In this document: in pieces, positions 26,935 through 38,635 of the stretch
How the letters are laid out: the number at the start of each line of letters is the position of its first letter
How positions within the stretch are numbered: position 1 is the first letter of the stretch
Source: Lichina pygmaea
Taxonomy: Eukaryota > Ascomycota > Lichinomycetes > Lichinales > Lichinaceae
Assembly: GCA_963422465.1 (NCBI GenBank)
Contig: OY730171.1
Span: 4,980,202-5,044,201 of the forward strand
DNA: 64,000 nucleotides
Reading direction: 5' to 3'
The notes under the pieces: model-generated
The model's database searches: none
What the model saw: only the letters and a program-made list of their open reading frames with translations
What the model was told of the DNA's origin: nothing
Program-made: the position numbers and the translations under genes

Positions 26935-29610
26935 TGCTGCTGCTGCTGCTGTCGATAGTGACGCTGACGCTGATGCTCATGCTCGTGCTGATGCTGCCAC
27001 TCATCCTTGACGCTGCGTCCTCGTCTCGCAGGAGGCTCGTCTACCACCTACTACCGCCGACCTGGCTCGTACGTACTTCGTATCTGCCGGTAGGCTACCG
27101 TGGCTGCCGGTGACTCGGCTCGTGCTTCGACCATACCGTACCATACCTAGCACCGCCCCTCCTCCAAACTTTCTGTCGTACCGCCACCCATCGGCGTCAT
27201 CATTGGTGGCCGCGGAGGATGAATGCGGTGGTGGTGGTGGTCGGCCACGGCCGCGGGGATGGTGGTGGTGGTGCTGGTGGTGGTGCTGGTGGTGCTGCTG
27301 GTGCTGGTCGTCGTCGACGTCGTCGTCGTCGTAAAGCGAAAGAAGCTTTTCACACTTTCCTTCCTTTGGCGGCGAAAAAGAAGCGGTCGCCGAGAATAGA
27401 TTTGGAGGAGCAGCAGCAGCAAAGAGACGGTTCTGATGTAGCAGCAGCGTTCGGTCCTTTTTCTCTACCTAGCATTTCTCCATATATAAAAACCACTTTT
27501 GGAGGGGGAGGGGGGGGGAGGGAGTCCTTCGTCCTTTGTCGTTCCGTTGCTTACCCTCTCCCTCTCCCCGTCTCTCAACTCCTCGCTGTAAATCACCGGT
27601 TCAAGCTCACGTTTGTCGAAGCAGAACCCGTTCGAGAGGTCCGCCGACCCTCTCCTCATCTGCCTGCTCGTCTTTCGTGCGGCTTGATCGTTGTCGTCGT
27701 CGTCGTCGTCTCCGTCGTCTTCGTCGTCGTTCGTCGTTCGTCGATACCACTTGTGGGTATCGTAGGTATTAGATACGGTACCCGGTATATAAGCTCACGG
27801 CAGCTCTTGCTTTCTTGCGCCAACGGCTCTCGCCCCTTTGCTCACTCGGCTCCGAGGATCGGCCGATATCATCCTCGCCGTCGTCGTCGTCGCCATCGCC
27901 ATCGTCGTCATCATCGTCATCATCGGCTCTGTTCTCTCTGCCGGCCCAGCATCCGCATGGCCGCCACGAGACGCAGCTAGTTTGCCGCCATTGCGAAAGA
28001 AGGACGCCGGCTACTACCACCACGACGCCGACGACGACGACGCCCGTGAACACCGCCACCACAGCCACAGCCGCGGCCGCCACCACCACCGCGTCAACGA
28101 CAGCCTCCGCGAGGACGCCCGACGCAGCAAGGATCAACTCCCGGCCTTTGCGTACGACGCCCCTCGATCCTCATTCCAAAACACTCTCCGCGCTTTCTGG
28201 TCGCAACCGACCACGGATCTCCCTCCTGGGCCCTGGAAGCCCGGAACCGATCACAAGGATCTCCTGAACCTTGAACGGCCTGTCCCGCCGGCAGCGGCGG
28301 CAGATCACGTCAATCGGTCAATCGGTCAATCGGTCAATCCGCCGCCGCCGCCGCAACCACCACCACCATCACCACGGAAAGAAACCTTTCCCCGTCCTCC
28401 ATCATCTGCCGTGAGGGCTCGACCACGCCGAACGAGCGCCACGCAAGGGCGGCCCGAGAACTCTACTTTTACGGCATCATCATCCCACCCCATCTCTGAC
28501 TGATCTCACACCACACGCCACTCCTGTACGTATGTACACGTACCACAGACACGCACGCACACACGCACGCACGCACGCACGCACACACACATCCATCTCG
28601 TCCAAGGGTCTGTCCGGCATTGCCGATGCGCCTCTGCCGGCACCGATTCATCTCCATTGAATTTCTGCAGGGCCAAAGCGGACGTCGTACGATATCCCCT
28701 CAAACAGTCTCCTCGAGAAGCCCACCGCGGCTCGTCAGGCTGCCGGCGCGCTCGGGAGTCCTTGGCCGGGCTAGCTCGTCCGCCACCCCACCGTTGCTGC
28801 AGCGTCTACGTCGTCCTTGAAACGTTGGTGTTTGGCGTCGGTCCGGCATTCGCGCGCACGCGCTAGAGAGCAGCTAAGGGGGCAGGCGCAGGTGCAGGTG
28901 CAGCAAGACGGAAGGCAGAAGCACGGGCCACCTGGCCTCAGTCGCCGCGAGCTCTTTCGGCATAGTGACCTGAGCGCCAGGGAGCTCGATATTGCCAGCA
29001 CCGACCTGGACGAAAAGACGTCTCGAGACGGCGACGGACAGGGGGACAGGGGGAGAGAAGGAGGGGCGAAGACCCGTCGGTGCCCAATCACGTCGCTGAC
29101 GCGAGGTAAGATGCGCACTCCCATTTTGCTGGAAGCTCTGGAATTCGACAGCCCTGTGCACACGCACGGACTTGGGGCCTTGCCCCCACCTCCGACCCGC
29201 TCTCCGAGCGCGCGCGCGCGCGATCAACGTCCGACCGAACGACTGACGGACCAGCCTCGGCCACTCTCCTACCTTACCGCATCGATCAAAGGTCTCACCC
29301 CAGACCATGCCCATCCGGGATGTTCAGCGCGGCTTTCGAGCCGAGGTCCACCCCCACACTCCAGCACGCAGGATCTGGAACGAGCTGTCAGAACGTTGCG
29401 CCGAAACCGAGCTGATACCATTCTTTTGCCCGATAGAGCCGCCACACATCTTGCCTCCGTGGACGGCGATCCAGAAGAGGAAACGTGTTGACGGGAAACA
29501 ACCCCACGCGCCCCCCTGCCGTTGGCATTGCCGAGATCGACCAGATCTGATTGGAGAAGGAGTCCACACACTCAGAGAGACGCAGACAGACACACACAGA
29601 CACAGACATA

Positions 29611-29611
<1 letters not shown>

Positions 29612-29665
<54 letters not shown>

Positions 29666-29707
29666 ACAGACGCACATACGCACATACGCACATACGCACA
29701 TGCGCAC
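29612..29707. repeat. (CA)n tract followed by an 8-bp CGCACATA repeat
   Basis: About 50 bp of CA repeats at 29612-29663, then four copies of CGCACATA-like octamers to about 29707. Confidence 0.85.
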
Positions 29708-30697
29708 GCACCCACGCATACAGAAGCCTACATACCTGCACACGCACGTCAGACAAAACGGCGACCTGGAACGTGAGCGCACTGCGCAGACGCACGGAGA
29801 GGTAGTACCGCCGTGGGGTCCACCGAAAATAGTCGTACAGAGAAGAGGGAGAGAGCAAAAAAGGAAAGAGGGAGAGAGCGACCGGCACACACCATTTCGA
29901 CACCCCATCAAAGGACCGGGCCCGTCACGGCTCTCGTGCGCTTTACCGGCGTGTCGGCTGAGGATACCCGCATCTGTCAAACCAGCACGTTCATTTTTAC
30001 GACAATCGTTACATAAGCCTTTTGGCCCTTCTTCGCCACGCCATCGCCTTGTGCGACGACGACGACGACGCTCTCTCTACTGGCCCAGGAAGCTGACGCT
30101 TGCCCAGCGAATCCCTTTGCCTTCCCTCTCGTTCTCCCCTTCATCCTTCTCCGCCGCGGGAGCGCTGTCCAGGTCCAGGTCCAGGGTCGGGCCCGACGAG
30201 AGATCATCGGCTTCGCTCTAAAAATAGAAGCCCGTCACCCTTACGGTGTCCCAGAAAGGAGCCATTGGACGCGGCCGCGGAGAAGGCAGCGAGCTAGAGG
30301 CGTTCTGACGGATCTCCCAAAGACCTGCAGAAATTGGCCAGCAGAATTGACCGACACGCAGCTGGGCGGGCCGAGACTTCGTCACCTGTACTTACCTGCG
30401 CTATCCTGTACCGCGTCCTGTACTCGACACCTGCTGATCCTACAGTACCTCTCCCGATCATCTGGTTCGCCGTCTGGCAAGACTCGAGAGGAGGACGAGC
30501 CGGTGCAAAGACACACGCACACGCCCACACACCTACACAAAGATAGAAGTACTCAACCTTCTCCTCTACAGGGGCTCGGTCTGTCTATCCGTTGCCCCTT
30601 GCGCTTGCCGAGCGTCTAAAACATATGGTTATCGCCAAGCTGCACATCACCGGCAGTTGTCACGTCTGACTTTGCCTCGTCGTCCTCCGCCTTTCTG

Positions 30698-30699
<2 letters not shown>

Positions 30700-30731
<32 letters not shown>
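30700..30731. repeat. G32 homopolymer upstream of the acuK-like gene
   Basis: About 32 consecutive G followed by GAGGGAGGGAGG, ending roughly 90 bp before the ATG at 30833. It has strong G-quadruplex potential in the leader or promoter. Confidence 0.9.
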
Positions 30732-30732
<1 letters not shown>

Positions 30733-30832
30733 GGGAGGGAGGAGGACAACGGGGGAAGGTAGGACCGAGATTGATAGCGACGGCTCGACCCACCAAGGAA
30801 AACAAGGTCTGGGGTCTGGCTGCCTCTTGTCC

Positions 30833-32848
30833 ATGGCGCTGGTCATCATGCCGGACGAGCTCGACCATGCTTATACCTCGTCCGAGTCGGACGGAAACGG
30901 CGGGATCAAGGACATGGCTCCGTCGACGGAAGGCCAGGACCGGCCCGTCGTGGCCGCACACGTCCCCAGCAACGTCGGTCACGCTCCCAACAAGAAGGCC
31001 GCCTTGTCCAAGGATCCCTCGAGGCCAAAGAGAAAGAAGGCTCGCAGGGCCTGCCACGCTTGCCAGAGGGCTCATCTCACATGTGGTGCGTACGGTCCAG
31101 GTTCTTTCCAAGATAAGAGGCCAATTCCCCTCCTTTTTTTTTTCTTCCGAGCCTGTTTTCGGTCGCGTGGACCTCGTCGGCAGCGCGGACTGCGGCTCGT
31201 CGTCTGCGTCCTGTTGTTTTCCCAGCTATCTCTGGCTGTCTTCGACGGTCCAGACGCGGTCGGTCCTCTGTGGCTGCCTTCTGCCCTCTCCGGTGCCGCC
31301 GCATGACGGGGCGTTGGTTGTCGATCACTCTGTCACCAGCGGGACGGACGGCGCCACGACGACTGATACCCCCTGACAGGAGACGAGCGGCCGTGTATGC
31401 GATGTATAAAACGCGGGCTCCAGAACTCGTGCCACGATGGCACCCGCAAGAAGGCCAAGTACCTTCACGATGCGCCCAACGAAGCGCTCATGCCGGCCGC
31501 CAGAATCATCCCCTTTAATGACCCCGACGACCGTGGCGCATCTATGACGGCTCCGGCGGCGACGTCGTTGTCCGAGGCGGCGCCGCCGGGGTCTCACTCG
31601 CAGGCGTTCTATCCGCTCGACCAGGCCATCTCGCCTCAAGGCTACGATACCTATGCGCAGGGTGGCATGGCCCAGTCGATGGTGGCTGCGCCGCCGCCGC
31701 CGCCGCCGCCGCCGTCATCGTCGAGAGGCCTCAGCAGCCGGCAGTCTCCGACAACCCCCGGCTTTCCTCCGGGGGCGAGTCAACCCCCCGTGCCGACTGC
31801 GTCGGCCATGTATCTGGGTGGCATGGCCCAGTCGTCGCCAGTCAGCCAGGCTCAGGCTCAAAATGGCGTCGGTGGGTCCTTGTACGATCCGCATGACCCC
31901 TCTGCCTATAACTTTGACCTCGCCAGCATGAACTTTGGGAACCACTACGGTGCCCTCGAGTTTGGCATGCTGGGGCACATGTCGTCGGCCGCGATGGGTT
32001 CCCCACCCGACGAAGATGCCACCGGACTCGACCAGGCCCAGGTGACCGGGACGAGCTTGCCTCCAGGCAGTGTCATGTCGCCCGGATTCGCACCGAGCCC
32101 GAGCTCTGCCGCATACATCTTCCCTAATGACACGACCATGGCCGACTGGCACCGGCCCGGCGGCGGCGGTGGGACCGCGCCAGCGGACGTCGGCGAAAGG
32201 GGGTTCGCTCGCAACGGCAGCATCGCGCATGGATATACGATAGGCAACGGCATCGGCGGCTATCCCGACGCCGCAGCGGTCTGTCAGGGATACCCGGTAG
32301 CCTTTACCGGCAACGCGTCCGGTCCTCACTCTTACGTCGACGGCGCGACCAACGGACAGGGCCAGGCGCACGCCGAGTACGCAAACCACGCGTCGAATCC
32401 AGCCGGGATGATGGCCGACTTGGTCTCTTCGAGTGGCGCACCGAACTGCGGCAACGTCAAGGACGCCTCGACCATCTACGACTCCGTCACCGAACCGTAC
32501 TCGTACACGGCCGGCTTCCACGCCCTGACGGACTACCTCCAGCGACGCTTTCCGCCCAACAAGCGCTTACCGATCGCCAAGGCGCTCGCGTCGGTCCGGC
32601 CGTCGTTCATCTCCTGCGCCAATTCGCTGGCCCAAGAGGATCTCATCTTCATGGAGAAGTGCTTCCAGCGGATGCTGTGGGAGTACGAGAACTTCATCGG
32701 CGCGTGCGCGACGCCGACCGTCGTCTGCCGACGCACGGGCGAGGTCGCCGCGGTCGGCAACGAGTTCACCATCCTGACGGGCTGGCGCAAGGACGTGCTG
32801 CTGGGCAGGGAGGCCAACCTCAACATCAACATCGGGGGAGGTGTGGGT

Positions 32849-32879
<31 letters not shown>

Positions 32880-33833
32880 GCAACGGCGACTCGTCGTCCT
32901 CGCGAGGCTTTACGACACCGCGGGGGGCGACGGCGACGTCGGCAACAGCGACGGGTGCCGACGCGACAAAGCTACGCGAAGGACTCGGTCCCGTCCCCGT
33001 CTCGGCCGTCGGCGGCGGCAACGGTCGACCACAGTCGGTGTTCCTGGCCGAGTTGCTGGACGACGACAGCGTCATCAAGTTCTACGAGGACTTTGCCAAG
33101 CTGGGCTTCTGCGACTCGAGAGGCAGCGTCACGACGAGATGTCGACTGCTCAAGTACAAGACTCGGGAAGATGTCGGCATCGCGGCGGGTCGTGGTGGCA
33201 GTGGTCGTGGCGGTCGTGGTAGCTCCAGCGACGGTGAGGTGCATCGTGGCGCCGCAGGCGAACACACGGTCAACGACGACGGCAATCATGCCAACACCAA
33301 CGCCGCCGCCGCCGCCCATGTCAATCACGTCAACAACGGCAACAACGTCAAGCCCCAGCAGAAGCAAATGTACAACCAGCAGCAGCAGCAGCCACGACAC
33401 GTCTCGCCGTCGGCGTCGGCCACTCTCTCCAAAGGCGGCATCGCCGACGAGGGCTCGATCCATCGACTCGAATCGCACGACGGCACGGTCGAATGCATCT
33501 GCTGTTGGACCGTGCGCAGAGACGTGTTTGATATGCCGATGCTGATTGTCATGAATGTGCGTATGAAAGGTTTTTTGTTTGCTTTTCCGCATCTTCGGTT
33601 CTTGGGGCCTCTTACCTCTTTGTTTTTGTACAGGGGAGGATATAGCCTCTCTTCACCGTGCTGTATACGGCACCACAGTGTCTGCCGTCTCCCTTCTTCC
33701 CGGTCTCCTTTATCCCCATTCCCGCGGTGCCTCATGTCGTCTTTCTCTCCAATTTGCTCTCCTGCTCTCCCCGGTGGGTGATTCAGCAGACGGCTGACGA
33801 CCAACGGTGATTTAGTTTCTTCCGTGCATCTGA
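30833..33833 (+). CDS. AcuK/ERT1-type Zn2Cys6 + PAS transcription activator of gluconeogenesis
   Basis: Three exons: 30833-31085, 31380-33556, 33816-33833, 815 residues. Exon 1 ends inside the zinc cluster; the splice restores [20 protein letters not shown] (C74, C77, C84, C90, C93) with C102 in RGLQNSC, and [16 protein letters not shown], which is diagnostic for AcuK/ERT1. The middle is a low-complexity region rich in G, S, P and A. The PAS-like part begins near residue 510 ([39 protein letters not shown]) and is split by Ala- and Ser-rich insertions. The last exon encodes only FLPCI, the conserved family C-terminus, which confirms the 259-nt second intron. AcuK-type factors act in the nucleus with AcuM on PEPCK and FBPase promoters during growth on gluconeogenic carbon sources. 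Start: ATG 30833 is the first Met, 30848 an alternative. The protein seems longer than usual because of the low-complexity inserts. Confidence 0.93.
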
Positions 33834-34948
33834 TGGAGCGATTGAAAGAGGCCGTTTTACAGGTCGCTGCTCGAGATGAGCGGCGCAACAGATGACTTAA
33901 TGTAATGCCACGATCTAATGACCAGGTTGAGTCTATGCTATCGTTCTGCTTCGCTTCGCCGCCTCTTCTACTTCCATGTCTCGTGCAAAGCCAGATTGCT
34001 CATCCAATCTCACGAGAGTTTTCCCCTCGGTCGGGGGTCCGACGGCAGATCAGCAATCGGGGACGACATGTCGAGCAGTGTCCCCAGCGTTTAAAACACC
34101 CTAGAATCCTTTCACGACTTGAGAAACAAGTGCCATCGTTTCCGTCTCGCCATTTCACCATCTGCCCAAGACCCATCATGTTCGGGGGCGACGAAATGGG
34201 TCCTTTCCCTCTTGTACACCTCCTCTTCTCTTCAGTTGCGCCGAGCGCCGGAACCAAGATTTGAGCACTTGAAGTCTACCCCCCCCCCCCCCCCCGACAA
34301 ACACACTGCGGATAATAATAGCTCCTGTCTAGGGGGAGAGGGAGAGAGTCACTCAAGCGCCAACATCGGAAGACAAGGGACTCGGTTGGCAGCATCTCCA
34401 CAGTTGCCGGGTCTCGCCAGTCTCTTCTTCTCTCCAATCTCGTTCGCTTTGAATCTAAGCTTTTGGATGTTTTGATCTTGGGTTTTGATCTTGGGTTTCA
34501 ATCTTGGTTTCCAATCTTGGGTTCAACATTGGATTTCTATTTTCAGCCCGCTCTTTCTTGAACTACACTTCGACCCTCTCTCTCAGGGATCGCTGTCATC
34601 GGTTGAGATAACCGTCTTGGTGTTGTTTGGGATCCTACATACCATCCGTCGGTGCGAAATCATGCTGGCTTGTTGTCTCATGGGGATCGACGCCGCAGAA
34701 CGGTTCTGGCGTATAGACTTGTATGGACTGGCGATGGGGGGATGATCTTTTCTTTTGCACTCTCGGCAACAGACAGTGGAGGTCTTGTATCTAGTACAAC
34801 ATTCTTATATACTATTGTTACAAGTATTTACAAGCTGTGTACCATCTCCACTGCACGCCACCGTCACTGTGAGCCGGATGATGCAGAGTACATACATCAT
34901 CTGGTGTCATGGAAGTACATATTCAAATGACTCTGTACATACATCTGT
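33834..34948. other. intergenic, no gene seen
   Basis: Contains a C17 run at 34279-34295 and a short repeat of TTGGGTTT/CAATCTTGG around 34475-34520. No supported ORF. Confidence 0.5.
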
Positions 34949-35716
34949 CACAACTATGGCAGGCCTACCAGCTAGCTGAGCAGTGGTGTTTGGGACCGGT
35001 GGAAGGAGCTCGACGGTGGCCCACCAATTCCCCGCCGCTCAACCGCCCCGGACCCCGGGAGGAGGCTGGAAAACCAGAGCCAATGCCGTACAAGAAGACA
35101 GCCCTCCGGCTCCACTCCGGCCTCCCGAGGGCACATGGCAGCCTCCTGACCCAGATCCGAACAGGGAAAGATTGGCCTCGCAGGCTTCCTGCACAAGTGC
35201 CGGGTCCTCGGCTTCGAGTCCCCGGCCTGCGCCTGCGGATGGCAGTGGGGCACAGCACAGCATGTCATACTGTGGTGGACTGCGTCATGGTGGACTGCCC
35301 TCGCTTCTCCAGGGAACGCATGCAGCTACGCCAGGCAGTTTGCCTCTACCGGTACGTATGTACTGACTTCCGCTGGCTAACCTCGGACCCCCGGGCAGCC
35401 GCCGCCGCCCTCACGACGTCGTTCCTCTGGCTCAACCTTCTCCCCCAGTTCACCTGGGCCCAGGAGCAGCTCTCTCCCCCCCCCCCCCCCCCCCCCCCCC
35501 CCCCTGCCTGACTGCTCCACAGTCTCTCTTCTTGTTTTACAGTATTCTCAGTATGGTAGGTGGTAGGTAGGGGTTTTCACCCAGAGGCCATGTGACCAGA
35601 TCACATGACTCGAAGGTTTTTCCTGACCATCTCTCTATACATCTCCCAGCATAATCTACTTACGTAGCTTAGCTAGCTTTAGAACGGTGTAGGAGTTCAT
35701 ACATATATATATATAT
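34949..35716 (+). mobile_element. 5'-truncated, frameshifted LINE 3' end (second copy)
   Basis: The sequence encodes, in shifting frames, the same ORF2 tail as the copy at 4988-5554: MPYKKTALRLHSGLPRAHGS, LLTQIRTGK, a broken zinc ribbon, and FTWAQEQL. Frame breaks and a C29 run (35476-35504) replace the last codons. The 3' UTR shares the GGGGTTTTCACCC block and TAGAACGGTGTAGGA (compare TAGAATGGTGTAGGA at 5524) and ends in an (AT)n tail rather than (CAAT)n. A weak target duplication (ATCTGTCA near 34941 versus ATCTGCCA near 35717) makes the left boundary approximate. Confidence 0.75.
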
Positions 35717-36489
35717 ATCTGCCATATCCAACCCAGATCATCTGAACCAGTCAGATCCAGGTGAAACAACACAAGTCTGTCAGGACAGCTTGTTTGGAGA
35801 GAGTGTGAGTGGGCGTGGGGCGGTGGGTTGCAAAAACCCACAGATGATTGTGGATGAAAAGGGCCGTGACGGAGAGGATGGACTGGGTCGTGGGGATGGA
35901 CTGGGTCGTGGGTCGTGGGGGTGGGTGGGCCTGCAGAGCTACCCAGTGATTTGACGGAGCTACAGGCCTGGACTACAGAGCTACGAAGCACAGAGCTAAA
36001 CCCAGAGCTCCAGAGCTGGACTACGGAGCTACGGAAGATACTGAGCTAACGGAGCAGCTGAGCTACGGAAGATACTGAGCGATGGGAGCGACGGAGCGAT
36101 GGGAGCTGGGACTGCAGAGTCACGGAGCTAGATTGGCTGGACCAAGTACCGGTGCAGTACGTAGTAGTTCGACCGACCTGGACACGGCGTCACGGAACTG
36201 CAGAGCCCACGGAGCCGGACTAGCAAGCAAGAGTGCGTTGTGGAAGCTGGGACATGTCACGCACACTGTCCGTCACAATGGCCGTTGCTCTCCGCCGTAT
36301 GCGGTAAAGTAGTCTCTGAATTTCAGCTAGATGTCGTCCTCTCAGAGGACGACAGCAACAGCGACAAATGACAAGGAGAGCTTCTCCTGCTGCGCCCTCG
36401 GGTTCAATTAAGCTACGGCCAAAAGGTTGCCTGATCCATCTTCCGCCATCCGGCATAGGGTTCGAAACTCCCCTTCGGATCAGCTGTCG
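35717..36489. other. intergenic with GGAGCTACGGA-type short repeats
   Basis: Between about 35935 and 36130 the words AGAGCTAC, GGAGCTACGGAAGATACTGAG and GGAGCGATGGGAGC recur irregularly. No gene is supported. Confidence 0.45.
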
Positions 36490-37274
36490 TCAGAACCCGA
36501 GACGGAGCGGTCGTGGTGCCAATACCGGGCGGCGCATCCCCGACGGCTGTCTGCTCGGAAGAAAGTACCTCCCCACGACATCTTGGATCTTCGAGAACTG
36601 GTTGCGGCCCGTGTTCTCTTGCTCGCCTGGGGGTGGGCGCCTCTTCAGCTCCTCTAACGCCTCGGGCGTGGATGGCCATTTACTTCCCGGTCCGATGCCG
36701 ACTTCCTCGCAGCACTCCAGGTAGAGAGAATCGATGATGAATCTGTTGCCGGCGAGCCCTTTGATCTTGCTCCGGATGCAGTTCTCAAGCCGAAGGCCTT
36801 CTTCATCGCCTGCCTCTAGGGGCACCTTCCCACGCGTCATTACCCCGACCCAGGTGTCTGTATATTCAGGGGGAATGCCGGTAAGGCCGGTAAGTGGCTC
36901 TTGCATGTTGAAATCCGGCGCGCTGCCAGGACGAGGTGTGGGAGTTTGGGACGCTTGGCATCGAGGTTAGAACGACGGATGGAGAGAGAGAGGAGAGACT
37001 GGGGCAAGAGCTTACCGCCACGACCCCCCCCAAAGAAGTTGCCGATCTTATTGCGGAGGAGATATAGGCTCAAGCCACCACCTAGCCCTAGCGCCCCAAT
37101 ACCAAGCTTCTCCCGAGGCCCCATCTCCGTAGGCACCTTTGAGGGCGGTTCCGAGTTCTGCAGGTCCTGCGGGTACGCAGATGGGGGTTCGTCCTCTTTG
37201 ACTGAATTTTGTGCCAGCGAAGCTACCGTACCCGTCATCGAGAGGACTCCCGTCAACACCGCGAGGACGCGCAT
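36490..37274 (-). CDS. small protein with N-terminal signal sequence and internal hydrophobic segment, unknown function
   Basis: Two exons: 37274-37016 and 36953-36490, a 62-nt intron (GTAAGC, branch TCTAAC, AAG acceptor), 240 residues. Only this acceptor keeps the frame, giving GGGRG-ASQTPTPRPGSAPDF. The N-terminus MRVLAVLTGVLSMTGTVAS is a good signal-peptide candidate. After a Pro/Glu-rich linker comes a hydrophobic Gly-rich segment (LGIGALGLGGGLSLYLL) that may be a second membrane span or an oligomerising glycine helix. The C-terminal 150 residues are mixed and globular-looking (GLRLENCIRSKIKGLAGNRF, IIDSLYLECCEEVGIGPG, EALEELKRRPPPGEQ) with three Cys. I recognise no family. It lies between a LINE fragment and the AT-rich transposon island. 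A secreted or membrane-anchored accessory protein is the best inference. Confidence 0.65.
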
Positions 37275-38096
37275 CGCTGCCAATTCCACTGGCTGTGCTT
37301 GCCCCTTCCTCGATGGCCCGTAGTCGTCTTCGCCTGGTGATGCCGCGGACGATGATGATACATCGTGCCAAGACCGGCAGGGGAGGGGAGCCCTATGTCT
37401 TTTAAACGGTCCAGTACGCGACGTGCCGAGGTGTTCTGTTCTCCCGTACGGCCATCCCAGATACGATATCCCAAACCCGCAGAAGCATTCACTGACTCGG
37501 ATTCATCTGAACTCAGGCAATGCCAGACCGGCTTTAAGCACCGCTCATGCCCATTTTCGTGCCCTTATTGCCGACAGCCGCCGAGTAGATCGTCCATTCC
37601 GTACGTGCGATTATGTACGTTACGTACTGTACGTATGTACGAGGCGCATATGATACCGGTACGGTACCCTCGTACTTCGCACACGCGAGGGTACGTGCAC
37701 CTCCCACTGGAAGTGGGACGTCTGATGCGTCCGAACCCGAGTCGGTCCTCAGTCCAGTCGGGCTGACGATCCCGTCACTGGTCTCGGAACGTCGTCTTGT
37801 CGAGGCCTTGTTCAACCAGACGACAGCGATTACTTGAGAATGCCGAGAGGGTGTCTAGGACCGGTCTTCGTTGGAAGCGACTTCAGACGTAAACGTCGCT
37901 CGCTGTCATGACCTGCGCTAGGCTTCCACTGTGTTCACGACCTGACGCCGGGGTCTCAGCATCGTGACATGCAACGTCAAGATCTACTATGAGTCACGTG
38001 CTACCGCTACGGTACGTATTCCGGTCACGTGTAATCCTGTCGGCTTCAATCCATCTGACTAAGCGCCGAGTCACCGACTGGCAGTCATTACAATAC
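37275..38096. other. intergenic with TACGTA clusters and a second CACGTG pair
   Basis: Contains GTACGTAC-type clusters around 37601-37680 and CACGTG at 37995-38000 and 38026-38031. No supported gene. The upstream region of the minus-strand gene above is in the left part. Confidence 0.45.
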
Positions 38097-38098
38097 TA

Positions 38099-38240
38099 CG
38101 GTGGGGGTCAGTAAGTGTTAGGAAAAGGCTTCTTGCGACTTTTGTTAATTCTCCATAGTTTACCGTGAAGTGATGGGCGATAAAAGAACTACTGCTAAAG
38201 TTATGAGAGGACTTTTTCTAACACTTACGAACCCCCGCTG
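38099..38240. mobile_element. 142-bp MITE with long imperfect terminal inverted repeats and TA target duplication
   Basis: The left end CGGTGGGGGTCAGTAAGTGT and the reverse complement of the right end, CAGCGGGGGTTCGTAAGTGT, align; similarity continues inward for about 50 bp with mostly transition differences. Both ends are flanked by TA (38097-38098 and 38241-38242), the signature of Tc1/mariner superfamily insertions (Fot1/pogo type in fungi). There is no room for a transposase, so it is a non-autonomous element. Confidence 0.8.
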
Positions 38241-38505
38241 TACCAGGCATGTATGTACGTACGTACGTTACGTACTTCCATACTCTGTGACTTGGCGTGG
38301 TGAGGAGCCTGGAGTTCTGAGCATGCTACGTATGGCAGTGTCTGGAGTGGGCGATATGGCGGTAGCTGGGTATCGCCTGGATAGCTCCCAGCTTACCGAT
38401 AGTAGGAGCATATTCGCATTCCTGAAAGGGTATTGTTATCAGTCCAAAGGTACATTACGTACAGAAGTACGTAGGTACACCCTATTATGTCAGCAGTAGC
38501 AAGAG

Positions 38506-38635
38506 GACACTAAGCAGAAATATCCACATACAACAAGGTAAGAATCCCACTAGCGAGGAAGCTTTTGTGTGTCTGCAGAGCAATAGTTTTCCACTCTGAG
38601 GGCTGTGTGGTCTTCAACCCCCTAACAGCAGTACC
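38506..38635 (+). repeat. truncated copy of the DUF3716-gene repeat 3' region (copy 2)
   Basis: ATATCCACATACAACAAGG, TTTCCACTCTGAGGGCTGTG and TCTTCAACCCCCTAACA match the stretch at about 14245-14475 in order. The coding part of the repeat is missing here. Confidence 0.5.

Larger units (their letters stand above)
25654..30832. other. 5.2 kb region between the MFS gene and acuK-like gene; repeat-rich, one weak gene candidate
   Basis: No gene is firmly supported. It contains GTC (26092-26128), GCTT, CCG, GGT and CA microsatellites, a TATA-like TATATAAG near 27785, and a G32 run close to the acuK start. Two stretches look slightly more coding-like than the rest: 27838-28300 (plus), with a hydrophobic V/I segment followed by charged sequence, and about 28930-29105 (plus), ending at a GGTAAG donor-like site. 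Neither has a start codon or domain I can defend. The rest may be a long regulatory region for the transcription factor. Confidence 0.4.

Noticed and set aside
27580-27610. GGTTCAAGCTC resembling a tRNA B box
   Set aside because: The last consensus C is missing, and no A box or acceptor stem is found upstream.
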